From: Paraburkholderia sabiae
Lineage (GTDB): Bacteria; Pseudomonadota; Gammaproteobacteria; Burkholderiales; Burkholderiaceae
Length of the DNA: 64,000 bases
Reading direction: 5' to 3'
Assembly (NCBI RefSeq): GCF_030412785.1
Contig: NZ_CP125295.1
Coordinates: 2,604,001 to 2,668,000 of the forward strand
Part shown: positions 44,540 through 52,905 of the stretch, in pieces
Position numbering within the stretch: the first letter of the stretch is position 1
Layout of the letters: every line of letters starts with the position of its first letter
Notes under the pieces: model-generated
The model's input: only the letters and a program-made list of their open reading frames with translations
What the model was told of the DNA's origin: nothing
Databases searched by the model: none
Made by a program: the position numbers and the translations under genes

Positions 44540-46042
44540 TCAAGATTTGGCGATTCGCGAGGTAGTCGACGAATGTTTGGACCGTGTCCGATTTTCCAAG
44601 TTGAATGCTACAAACCAATCACGATCGTATCGGCTTAATGTCCTGTATAATATCGAATCACTACGATGAGCCGACGTGATTCTCTTATCTGGCCGACCGC
44701 TCATAACCAGCAAGCGCCAGCGGTCGCGCATCCGTTGAATCTCCTCATTTGACACATCCGTGTTTTTTGAAAATCCAGCATAACGGGCCCATCGTAGGAA
44801 CCTAACATCTGCCGTGTGCGGTCGTTGCAATAAATTTTTAACCCTAACGTCATTATTGAGCCCAGTGGAAAGCAAACTTTGATATCGGACACCATATGTC
44901 TCCACCTTCAACTGCGCCGTTTCGGAAAACGAGATATTCGACATTCGATACGATACACCGCAAGAGCAGCTTAGCTTTATATCTGTGCCCTCTCTCGAGC
45001 ACTCTTTCCAGGTGTCAATCTTTCGATGAAGGATTCCAACGCACGATAATCTAGCCTTGCGCATATCGACGGCATTCACATCCCGTTGCAGCGATTTATC
45101 AGAATCTATTGCGCCGTTTTGCGTCATTGGCACAAATGATCCAGGCGATGCACAAAGGCGATTCAACAACGACTCGGCCGCGATGGACATAAACGGGTGG
45201 CACGACTCGATACCTTTTGCCCGATCAACGATGTTGTGTAGCCAGACCGTCATTTTTTGCAAATTCAAACCCACCAGTCGACAATAGCCGAGTCCGAAAT
45301 ACTCTAAGACCGACGCGACGAAGCCATAATTGTCCGTCTTTCCGCAAGACCTCAAAAACCCTGCGTCCGAAAGCAATCCGCGATATGCGCTCGCAGACGG
45401 GAGGCTATCGTTGGTCATTCTGTATTGCGTGCTTCGCTTAGCCAAATCCTCGATCGCGCTCCTCTCCGAAAGCGACAATCGCGTCAGAATTTCTTCATCG
45501 GCGCACCTCATCAATGCCAGCACCGTAGGGTCCGTGAGGTTTTCGGAAGAACCCGGGGCCGTCATTTTGAGCATGCGTGAATGTATGCAACATACATACA
45601 CGCCTGGTAGTTGATGATCTGCCTTCCAATGAGCGGCGATCGCCTTCCCTCTCCACTCCAGCAGGCACTCCTCGCAATACCGGAACCTTGTGACGATCTC
45701 CCCACTCCAGCCACCGACGCTCCTCCGTAAACATCTACCAACAGGTTGATCGGCCATACATGAGCGCATCGCTTTTCTCTGTGTCTCCGATACCGTCAGA
45801 GTCGCGTAGCGGAACTCGGTGTGGTCATTTATGATCGCCTCTGTATCCAAACCCCAATAGTCCCTGGCTTCCGCCGCGAGATGGTCAATTCCACTTGGGA
45901 GTCTCGTTTCCGGCCTTGAGGCATAGCCGAAGAGACGCTGCCTAAGGGGTAGCGTAGACTCAAGCCCAATAAAGTCAGCATAGCGCCCCAGATTGCTGCC
46001 AATGGTCTCGCCATCCAAAAGAGGAAACAACGCGATTGCCAT
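44540..46042 (-). CDS. TniQ/TnsD-family targeting protein, short copy
   Basis: 500 residues, ATG at 46042 with GGAG upstream. Opens MAIALFPLLDGETIGSNLGR, nearly the same as the long copy (MAIALLPLKEGETLGSNFGR). Zinc motif Cys123-x2-Cys126 (RYCEECLLE) and Cys151/152 with His154. A second CSCGVSYRM patch also matches. Homology ends at DRDWFVAFNLENR; the last 110-120 residues of the long copy have no counterpart. It may be a natural short form or a C-terminal truncation. Confidence 0.85.
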   Translation of the reverse strand: MAIALFPLLDGETIGSNLGRYADFIGLESTLPLRQRLFGYASRPETRLPSGIDHLAAEARDYWGLDTEAIINDHTEFRYATLTVSETQRKAMRSCMADQPVGRCLRRSVGGWSGEIVTRFRYCEECLLEWRGKAIAAHWKADHQLPGVYVCCIHSRMLKMTAPGSSENLTDPTVLALMRCADEEILTRLSLSERSAIEDLAKRSTQYRMTNDSLPSASAYRGLLSDAGFLRSCGKTDNYGFVASVLEYFGLGYCRLVGLNLQKMTVWLHNIVDRAKGIESCHPFMSIAAESLLNRLCASPGSFVPMTQNGAIDSDKSLQRDVNAVDMRKARLSCVGILHRKIDTWKECSREGTDIKLSCSCGVSYRMSNISFSETAQLKVETYGVRYQSLLSTGLNNDVRVKNLLQRPHTADVRFLRWARYAGFSKNTDVSNEEIQRMRDRWRLLVMSGRPDKRITSAHRSDSILYRTLSRYDRDWFVAFNLENRTRSKHSSTTSRIAKS

Positions 46043-46302
46043 AATATTTCTCCGTGTTCACACGACTGCATGAAAACGCCGCGTACCTTCTCCACTAACT
46101 CTCTTCCCACGCATGTCAGATGCCAACGCTCATAGAGTCGCTTCAATCGCCTGGATGAACATGCCAGCACGATTAAACGCGCAATAGATCGCCCCCCATT
46201 CACGCGCGGATCGCATGAAATGAGCGTGGGCAAATCACGTTGCCAGCGGCGACTGAACTCCAAGCTGGAGGCCGCCAAAGCCGCCTCACAGCTTGGTAGC
46301 TT

Positions 46303-47847
46303 TCAGCTAATTTCCTCCTTCGACTCCTTCACGCCTTTCTTCAGAGATTCCGAGGGAGCTTTCTTTTGGTAGAAGCGGCGTGCTGCCTCGTTACTCAGAT
46401 CTTGCGATGATGCCGCGGGATACTCTCTCTGGACTGTACACACGAGCGACGACGCCACCTCGTGCGGCACGCCCAGAAGCATCAACCTGGATACGGCGCT
46501 AATCGCAGACTCATTCCTATCATGCTCCATGGCTGCTTCATAGTAGCCGTGTCGCCTGGCCTCCGCCTCCATAGATTCGACGATATCGTCCAGCGTGTCG
46601 CCCAACAGGTCGTCGTACTCAACCATTCTTGCCTTATTCCCGGACCGCACCGCGGTCATCATCGGCCTCAATGAAGCCATCTTTTCATCGAAGACATCTC
46701 TAACAATTTTTCGAGACAACCGCTCCGCCCCTGAAACGATTGCTGCGGACTGTGCAAGCTGAAAAAGAGGAATCGCAATCCCCGGCAGCCCTTGGGTCAA
46801 GAAATACAGATACTTACGCATGCTCTCTGACAGAGGGACCGGGTCGGCGAGCCACTGATATTTCTGCAGTTGATTGCAGAACCGCTCCCAGTCATCCTCA
46901 TTCCTCACCCCGTTCCAGACGGTAACGCCTTGACTGCTAATGCGCCGCGCGGAACGCAACGTCTTCCGGAACAGCTGAGCTGCTTTGGGAGTCCCACTCA
47001 CGATGACCGGAATTCCAACTACGTTCGTAAGATTGACAAAAAAGTCAAAGAGCGGATCGTTCTTTGCCACCGCCTGCAGCGCGTTCTGCATTTCATCAAT
47101 AACAATGAGGCCTGTATGGTGCCGTTCACAAATACAGTGAAGCTTGTTTGCGTAGTCAGCCAGCGTGGCCCTAAGCCCAACCTCCCCCGTGTAGTCTGTT
47201 CCGAGCAGGTCATCAAATTTCAATATCACAAGCTTGAGCGTGTCTTTGAGGCTGGCACTCTTTGGACAGTCAACCTTCATCCAAACAACCTGACTAAGCC
47301 CATATTGCTTATGAAGAATCACCTTGGGCAACAAGCGTAGCGCGGATTCCAACGCTGTGGATTTCCCGCCTCCCGAAAGCCCGAAGACACCTCCACAATA
47401 TGCGTGTGATCGCCGGTGCGGGTAGACGGGAGAGAGTTGCCCGTCTTGACTCGCCCTGTAGCGGTTCCTTAGGCCTTTTGCGTAATCGTCTCGTATCTCG
47501 CTTCCGATGTAATGCTGACGTACAATGATCTGAATCGTACTGACGACGTCAAGATGAGCGGGAAGTGCGACGACGAGGCGTGAAAGTCTGCCAATGGCAT
47601 GTAAGCGATACTCTTCAGTCTTCGTGCGCTCACACTCAGAAAAGGCAACAGGAACGTCAAGCGCCTTCAAAATCGATTTTTGATCCCAAACAGGCCCCAA
47701 TGCTGAAATCAGCGGATTGCTTCGGTACTCGGGCAGCAGGGATTCGCCTTCGTAGTAGCACGCTTCCACTGCTTCAACGCACTGCCTTACCGGTTGATTC
47801 GACGCTTCATCTGGGGTCGTATTGGTGACGGATTTCTTGCTGGTCAT
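46303..47847 (-). CDS. tnsC: TnsC-family AAA+ transposition regulator
   Basis: 514 residues; ATG at 47847 with AGGAG upstream, 9 bp after the tnsB stop. Walker A GLSGGGKST (156-164), Walker B LIVIDE (247-252), sensor SGTPKA (284-289) and arginine-finger-like RSARR. TnsC links the target protein (TniQ/TnsD) to the TnsAB transposase and uses ATP to choose target DNA. Standard third gene of Tn7-like operons. Confidence 0.9.
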   Translation of the reverse strand: MTSKKSVTNTTPDEASNQPVRQCVEAVEACYYEGESLLPEYRSNPLISALGPVWDQKSILKALDVPVAFSECERTKTEEYRLHAIGRLSRLVVALPAHLDVVSTIQIIVRQHYIGSEIRDDYAKGLRNRYRASQDGQLSPVYPHRRSHAYCGGVFGLSGGGKSTALESALRLLPKVILHKQYGLSQVVWMKVDCPKSASLKDTLKLVILKFDDLLGTDYTGEVGLRATLADYANKLHCICERHHTGLIVIDEMQNALQAVAKNDPLFDFFVNLTNVVGIPVIVSGTPKAAQLFRKTLRSARRISSQGVTVWNGVRNEDDWERFCNQLQKYQWLADPVPLSESMRKYLYFLTQGLPGIAIPLFQLAQSAAIVSGAERLSRKIVRDVFDEKMASLRPMMTAVRSGNKARMVEYDDLLGDTLDDIVESMEAEARRHGYYEAAMEHDRNESAISAVSRLMLLGVPHEVASSLVCTVQREYPAASSQDLSNEAARRFYQKKAPSESLKKGVKESKEEIS

Positions 47848-47856
47848 GATGCGCTC

Positions 47857-50292
47857 CTATGTGTCCATTTCCGCGAGCAACTCCCTCGCGCGCTTCTCAC
47901 GGAGTTCCTTCGCGGTCATGCGATCAGCCTCAGCAGAGGCTACGTTGTCTCGACTTGCCGACTCCTCATAGGCGTCTCCTTCTTCGTCATACACCTCTTG
48001 CGATCCCGGATCATCCAAGGTTGTTCTTTCCCGGATCGTCTTCATAAGTTTCTTGATTGACGCGCCTTGGCGTCCTTTCCGTTCGGGTTTTCCGGACTTT
48101 TTCCAACCGCGTCCTGTTTCTGACACCATTTCGGCGGACTGCTCAACGTGGCGCATTGCATCCATGTCACTGATGTCCGGTCGCGTCAAACCTGCATCTT
48201 TTAGCGCGGTCGAGGTCTTGGAGACGGCATCTTTGGCGATCTTTTCAATGTTGAAGTCCGTCATCGCGCGTTCGGGTTCCGATGCCTCCTTACTCATACC
48301 TCCGTTAGTCGCATTGATGTCCGTATACAGCATCTGTTCGCGATACGTCAGCCCGCGCATCTTGTCGATTTCATGCTCAGAAAGCTGGCAGGAAACGGGC
48401 TCGCCCAGTCCATGGAGCTGAATGCTGCTGTTATCCGCGGCGTCGTAGCCGATTTCGACCATGGACTTCACTTTCTGCGCCCGAAACATTGCCTGGCGCT
48501 CAATGAGCGAAAGCGTAGGACAGTCATAATGCATCCCGTTATGAAGGATCCCTTCACCATCAATCGGAACTGTCGTCCGCGGCATGGCCTTCGCTCGAAA
48601 TTCGTCTACATCGACATGCCTCCCGCAGCCATTGATCTCAGTGCCGTATTTCCAAAGATTAAGAGGCGTTGGAGCAAGTCCGCGCTCTACCATTTCCGGA
48701 GGCGTCGGATAACCGCTTATTAGTCTATTAATATAGCTTAGGATTGCATAGCAAACGACTCGTTTAAATTCAACGATGTCTAAGGCCGCATGATATGCAG
48801 GATGTTCGACGCCACGATCAAACGAGCTTTTCTCGACGACCCCAGGCACAAGCGAGTTCCAGATCGCAGGAATGATGCCGAATCGTCGCTCCATAATGGC
48901 TCGCAGGTCTGGACGATAGCTCGGCGGGTTCTGTATTTCAATCCGGTAATGCGCGATCAGAGCATGCGCCTTATGTACGCTGCTTACCTCGCCCCGATCC
49001 CCGTAGAGAATTTCACACAAACGGTCCGCCGACCACTGTTCTTCTCGGATCACGATGCCAATTGACGCGCAAAACTGGACTTTTGGACTGACAGCGTTAG
49101 CAAGCGCCATCATTGCTCCATCCCATGAGGGCGGCTCAAATGTCACATAGAAACCAACAACCATCGCTGTGTAGTCGTCGACAACAAGATAAAGCGTCGG
49201 TCTGCCGATCACTTTCGTCCGCAAGACCTGCCCCACTAGATAAATATCAGCGATGGTCGCGTCAATGTGGAAACGCTCGCCGGGCCCGCGTGATGTCCTA
49301 AGCCGACCGGTCAACGGTCGCTCGTGGAGCAGGTATTGTTTGAGACCAACCCTGCGGATGCGACGTTCTTCGTAGCTGTAGTTCCGATAGATATGGTATT
49401 GAAGTTGGCGTGCGGTTAGAACGATACGGCGACTGAGATCCAACTCGATCATTTCCCCCCTTTCGCTGTAGACGACCCGATCACGCAGAAATGTTCTGTT
49501 GATCCAGTTTATGGCCTGATCTAACGTTTTTTGGGCTCGGTTTCCTTTCGAGTATTCGAATGAAAAGTAATAATCCGCCGCAAGTTCGAGCAAGCGCTGC
49601 ACCTCTAGGTTACGCGCTGAACCCCTCAACTTCCTCCGTATCGGTGTCTTCCCGGGAGCACATTTCCAGTTCCGCTGCTGACCTTTTCCTCCGCACAGGT
49701 CGTAATCATCAGCGGCGGCCGCTGAAGTCATCCCTTGCTGGCAAAAGCGTCGGAACGTCTTGTATACAGTGTCCTCCGATTTGCCCGAGGATGCGCAATA
49801 TCGCAGGATCCGCTTCCTCCGTGTTTCCCGATGAAGCAGTTCTTCAAATGTATCGCCGTAAATCGACGCTTCAGGAGGAGTACCGTCGCTGCCGTTTGGC
49901 AAATCGAAGGTCAGCAGACCCACGATGAGTTGCCAACCTCGAGACTTTATCGGCTCCTCTGCGATCTCCTTATACTTCTCAGACCGGCGACACAAAGTAA
50001 AAGCCAAAGGACGTCTTCGCTCTGAAACATTACACGGAAGCTTTTTAAGTTTTTCGAGAGCGCGTTCAGGCTCGACATTAGGTGACAGTCGCAACAGCAG
50101 ATCGTCCGTTCTTTCTTTGAACGGAACTGCTCTTCGGCAGGAAGCCGATTTTGCCTCGTGTTCAATATCGATAAGATGGGTCCATCTTGAGTTCCTTCCT
50201 GTTTTCAAGACAATGTAAATACGCTTCCCGTGGCGATCCTTGAGCACGTCGCCAGTCATGATTTCGTGCGGACATGTCGATTTCACGAGCAT
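47857..50292 (-). CDS. tnsB: TnsB-family DDE transposase
   Basis: 811 residues from the ATG at 50292, with GGAGG five bases upstream; an in-frame ATG at 50304 also exists. The RNase H fold catalytic triad is visible: Asp344 (ERFHIDATIAD), Asp432 (LYGDRGEVSS) and Glu468 (RPDLRAIMERRFG), with spacing normal for TnsB/MuA. N-terminal helical DNA-binding domains (150-300) precede it; the charged C-terminal tail (about 640-811) probably contacts TnsC. The triad is intact, so strand transfer should be possible. Confidence 0.92.
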   Translation of the reverse strand: MLVKSTCPHEIMTGDVLKDRHGKRIYIVLKTGRNSRWTHLIDIEHEAKSASCRRAVPFKERTDDLLLRLSPNVEPERALEKLKKLPCNVSERRRPLAFTLCRRSEKYKEIAEEPIKSRGWQLIVGLLTFDLPNGSDGTPPEASIYGDTFEELLHRETRRKRILRYCASSGKSEDTVYKTFRRFCQQGMTSAAAADDYDLCGGKGQQRNWKCAPGKTPIRRKLRGSARNLEVQRLLELAADYYFSFEYSKGNRAQKTLDQAINWINRTFLRDRVVYSERGEMIELDLSRRIVLTARQLQYHIYRNYSYEERRIRRVGLKQYLLHERPLTGRLRTSRGPGERFHIDATIADIYLVGQVLRTKVIGRPTLYLVVDDYTAMVVGFYVTFEPPSWDGAMMALANAVSPKVQFCASIGIVIREEQWSADRLCEILYGDRGEVSSVHKAHALIAHYRIEIQNPPSYRPDLRAIMERRFGIIPAIWNSLVPGVVEKSSFDRGVEHPAYHAALDIVEFKRVVCYAILSYINRLISGYPTPPEMVERGLAPTPLNLWKYGTEINGCGRHVDVDEFRAKAMPRTTVPIDGEGILHNGMHYDCPTLSLIERQAMFRAQKVKSMVEIGYDAADNSSIQLHGLGEPVSCQLSEHEIDKMRGLTYREQMLYTDINATNGGMSKEASEPERAMTDFNIEKIAKDAVSKTSTALKDAGLTRPDISDMDAMRHVEQSAEMVSETGRGWKKSGKPERKGRQGASIKKLMKTIRERTTLDDPGSQEVYDEEGDAYEESASRDNVASAEADRMTAKELREKRARELLAEMDT

Positions 50293-50296
50293 GTGG

Positions 50297-50308
50297 GCCT
50301 CCATTAAA
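50297..50308 (-). promoter_or_regulatory. Repeated ribosome-binding leader, copy 2 (tnsB)
   Basis: Identical to 52357-52368 (TTTAATGGAGGC). The spacing to the ATG at 50292 is the same five bases. This decides the tnsB start at 50292 over 50304. Confidence 0.5.
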
Positions 50309-50333
50309 GTGAATGCTAGGCCGTGATTTGCCG

Positions 50334-51149
50334 TTAGCGCCTTGAACGCGAGATTTCAGCGACCCTAAGCTCAAGCGGGTCGGACACGTCGAGATCAAAC
50401 GTTAACTGTCTTGCACCGGCGAGTTGTCGAAACGCCCGTACGCCCGAACCCACAGAGAGATGCAACGTTCGATCTGCGAGTCCGCAGGCATCGATGACTC
50501 GCATCTCTTTCCTCAGTCGAAAAAGACGAAGCAATTCACGTTGCGCGCCCATCTCAACGTCAGAGAGATCGCGGCCGATCGTGTCGTTGTGCGCTCGAAA
50601 TATCCACGCGAGGTTTTTGGAACGGCGCGCATGCATGCCGTTAGCCTTGACGACAAAATACGAAACTCCATCGTCTTCCCACGCCTTCTTTTCTATGAGT
50701 TGAGAACGCGTCAGTTCGCCGTTTTTGCCACTACGCGTGGACCTGATCGACCTGGCCTCCCGGTTGAGAGTCACTCCTTGCCCTGTGAGGTAGACGAGGG
50801 CCGTACTAAATACTGAAGGCTCGTCGAGATGCCGATAGAATGGATGCGCAACGTTGATGGACGCTGCCGCTCGCCGGGTTTTATCGCGGTCAAGTGCAAC
50901 CTGATCGTAGATAACTTTCACATCTCGCCGGTACCAGCCCTCCAAGAATTCGGCATGCTCTGCCTCGGATAACAAATGCAGTTCCCCGCCTGCCGCCTTG
51001 TCGCATACGAGTCGCGTTGTGATTCCAGCGCCTGGCCTGTCCCGGGTATGCAGCCAACGCTGATGCGATCCCTTCTCTTTGGCGCTAGCCTGTTCCTTGA
51101 GCTTGCGCGCTAGCGTTCCTTTTCGGATTCTCAACGCATCTGTCGTCAT
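50334..51149 (-). CDS. tnsA: TnsA-like endonuclease homologue, catalytic residues altered
   Basis: 271 residues from the ATG at 51149 (GGAGG upstream). TnsA layout is recognisable: ELHLLSEAEHAEFLEGWYRR, then DVKVIYDQVALDRDK and SVFSTALVYLTGQG. Tn7 TnsA needs Glu63, Asp114 and Lys132. By eye the Glu is kept (SEAE, 61-64) but the TTDFL-type Asp is Ala117 in STALV, and the Q-x-K strand reads SIR (134-136), so Lys is Arg. The C-terminal domain that contacts TnsC is present. It may be an inactive nuclease that keeps a structural role. Confidence 0.78.
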   Translation of the reverse strand: MTTDALRIRKGTLARKLKEQASAKEKGSHQRWLHTRDRPGAGITTRLVCDKAAGGELHLLSEAEHAEFLEGWYRRDVKVIYDQVALDRDKTRRAAASINVAHPFYRHLDEPSVFSTALVYLTGQGVTLNREARSIRSTRSGKNGELTRSQLIEKKAWEDDGVSYFVVKANGMHARRSKNLAWIFRAHNDTIGRDLSDVEMGAQRELLRLFRLRKEMRVIDACGLADRTLHLSVGSGVRAFRQLAGARQLTFDLDVSDPLELRVAEISRSRR

Positions 51150-51173
51150 GTCACCCTCCAATACCAGTAACGT

Positions 51174-51200
51174 CCCGAAGCGTCTTAGAGACGCTTCGGG
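51174..51200. promoter_or_regulatory. Perfect 12-bp hairpin in the tnsA leader
   Basis: Arms CCCGAAGCGTCT (51174-51185) and AGACGCTTCGGG (51189-51200), loop TAG. It lies 25 bp upstream of the tnsA start. No T-run follows on either strand, so it is more likely an operator, RNA-control element or processing site than a terminator. Confidence 0.6.
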
Positions 51201-51226
51201 AGGATAGGAGAAGTTGCCAAGCCGGT

Positions 51227-51433
51227 TCACAGCCGATCGCAAAATCGAGGACGACGCAATTTCGTTGCGTTTTTGCTTTTTTGATCATTGCGCTGCAGTC
51301 GGGCCAAGCGAAGCGCCTGCTGCGCGCTTTCTGGCGAAGACCACCATGACATCACACGCAGCAGTTCAGCGTCGCTGTGATCGCTCCCATGCTTAAACGT
51401 CAAACAACTCACGCAGAAGGCGATTGATGGCAA
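51227..51433 (-). CDS. Possible small ORF between the 319-residue gene and tnsA
   Basis: 68 codons, overlapping the end of the upstream gene by 41 bases. The part SDAELLRVMSWWSSPESAQQ, then ALRLARLQRNDQKSKNATKL has a helix followed by a basic tail, as in small nucleic-acid-binding proteins. Weak start site, so low confidence; no family recognised. Confidence 0.3.
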   Translation of the reverse strand: MPSIAFCVSCLTFKHGSDHSDAELLRVMSWWSSPESAQQALRLARLQRNDQKSKNATKLRRPRFCDRL

Positions 51434-52352
51434 AGTCGTTCCGATATAACCGCGCGTATTCGTTTTGCTTGTATTGGGAAAAAGCGGAATGAGTCCCGCC
51501 TTCGCTTGACCAGCGGTGCGTCAACTCCCGCTGCTGGCCGGCCCGGTTATTCCACGTAGGGCGCATCTTGACGTGCTGGAGGTCGAACGCGTATGCGGCC
51601 AGTGCCGGGGTCTGGACACAGGGGAATTGCCGAACTGGTACCCCGCACTTCGCTTCGGACGAGAGACGCTGCATCTCGGGACCAGTCGAAACACCGGTCA
51701 GCCTCTTCGGGAAATATGGCTCGCAGATCACCTCGATCCCAAGAATGCGCAGGTGAAGCATCAGCAAACGGAAATCCCCATATCTTGAGTCGACCGCACA
51801 CGCGACCGAGGCGCCGACGTTCAGTATCGCTCGCAGTTGAGACGCAGCTGCACTCGCTGATGTCAGCCATTGGTCCATTCCGTCTATGCCGACAACGACC
51901 CGCCGCGCAGCATATTGAGCACATCGATCTGTCACCCATGCCCTGATGTCACCAAGCTGCTCGTCGAGTCCACCGTGCTTGCGTGGCACGACCAGCTTTT
52001 GTCCTCGCGGACCCGCGAGATGATTCACACATGCGGCCAACTCCCTTCTACGGCTGGGTGTGTCTGGCCCAATGACAAATCGGATCTCTCGCCGCTCGTG
52101 ATCGCTGCTGACGGCACGCGGCGAAAGCGGCGGAAGTCTTCGGTCCACAAGCGATTCCTTGGCGGCGAAGATCCGCTCCACCACGTTCCTGGCGCACGGA
52201 ACTACTGCTCGCGGTGTCTGCGAGAGCGCTCCGTGCAGTCGCCTATAACTCGCATTCACCATCTTTGAATCACGGTCTGGAGCTTTACCGCCCCTGATAA
52301 TGCCGCCAGCTACGGGTTTGTCCGAACGCACGAAATCTACAGACGAGTTCAT
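51393..52352 (-). CDS. Unknown protein leading the tns operon
   Basis: 319 residues from the ATG at 52352, with GGAGG upstream in the same leader motif (TTTAATGGAGGC) seen before tnsB. No known family. The N-terminal 80 residues are basic and probably disordered. From about 88 a folded region begins: REIRFVIGPDTPSRRRELAA, then RRVVVGIDGMDQWLTSA, which resembles a Walker B strand though there is no Walker A, and a basic C-terminus. Same direction as tnsA-tnsB-tnsC-tniQ, so it may act in transposition or its control, or be cargo. Confidence 0.7.
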   Translation of the reverse strand: MNSSVDFVRSDKPVAGGIIRGGKAPDRDSKMVNASYRRLHGALSQTPRAVVPCARNVVERIFAAKESLVDRRLPPLSPRAVSSDHERREIRFVIGPDTPSRRRELAACVNHLAGPRGQKLVVPRKHGGLDEQLGDIRAWVTDRCAQYAARRVVVGIDGMDQWLTSASAAASQLRAILNVGASVACAVDSRYGDFRLLMLHLRILGIEVICEPYFPKRLTGVSTGPEMQRLSSEAKCGVPVRQFPCVQTPALAAYAFDLQHVKMRPTWNNRAGQQRELTHRWSSEGGTHSAFSQYKQNEYARLYRNDFAINRLLRELFDV

Positions 52353-52356
52353 ACCA

Positions 52357-52368
52357 GCCTCCATTAAA
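52357..52368 (-). promoter_or_regulatory. Repeated ribosome-binding leader, copy 1
   Basis: TTTAATGGAGGC read on the minus strand, five bases before the start of the 319-residue gene. The identical 12-mer precedes tnsB at 50297-50308. It contains the Shine-Dalgarno GGAGG and a minimal upstream ATG. Confidence 0.5.
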
Positions 52369-52383
52369 CAAATCTTGACTTGA

Positions 52384-52486
52384 GGCCGGATTCGGCAGAT
52401 CATGGATTTGTTGATTGTCCACTCTGCCGATCAGGCCGAGACGAAAGGGCGTCTGGTCTTCGCAGGACCGGGTGCCCTTTTTTATT
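52384..52486 (+). ncRNA. Candidate structured small RNA with intrinsic terminator
   Basis: About 100 bases in the 550-bp space between divergent genes. First fold: GGCC (52384-52387) with GGCC (52434-52437) outside TCGGCAGA (52392-52399) with TCTGCCGA (52423-52430), and a 23-base loop. Second: AAAGGGC (52444-52450) with GCCCTTT (52474-52480) outside GGTC/GACC, followed by TTTTTTATT, a good intrinsic terminator on the plus strand. No protein gene on the plus strand leads into it. It is therefore either a small RNA or a terminator for an unseen short transcript. Promoter not identified. Confidence 0.5.
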
Positions 52487-52489
52487 GCT

Positions 52490-52905
52490 TGGCGATTTTC
52501 ACGGACCTTGCTTCATAACTTAAGTACCTCGTGAATTTGCATTGCGTGAGAAGGTTGTAAAAGCTTCCAGCACTCCGCCCTGAGGGACGTCAAGGCAGGC
52601 GTCCAGCACGATTGATCACCAGCAATCGATATATCTTTCCTATCGACTACTGATAGCCGATTCCCAATTGAGAGTTGCCGAGCTTCGAAGCACAAGGTCA
52701 TATCGTTTAGTTCCTGAGTGCTACTCGTAACCCGATATCCGCCTCTAGGACTACGTACTGCGCGCCAATGTGAAGCCTAGCCACAGAAGTCAAGCTCACG
52801 ACGTCGAGACGACAACCTGGTGCGAGAACCCTCACCAGCCGAGGCTCCGGGGGACTCGGCAAGGGCTCGCGCCGGCGGTGCATTAGTGTATTTTGGGGAC
52901 TCCCA
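52490..52905. other. Intergenic region before the 385-residue gene
   Basis: About 415 bases, AT-rich at first and GC-rich near the end. Short frames look like shadows. It must hold the promoter of the plus-strand gene; no clear motif found. Confidence 0.35.

Noticed and set aside
45829..46278. 149-codon minus-strand frame between tnsC and the short tniQ gene
   Set aside because: It starts with TTG, runs out of frame into tniQ, and has no recognisable domain; only the first 75 codons are outside tniQ. Possible but unsupported.
51253..51281. Plus-strand terminator-like hairpin (ACGCAA/TTGCGT then T-runs) near the tnsA leader
   Set aside because: On the minus strand it is explained by Lys codons of the small frame 51227-51433, the stem is only 6 bp, and no plus-strand gene leads into it. 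Not strong enough to call.
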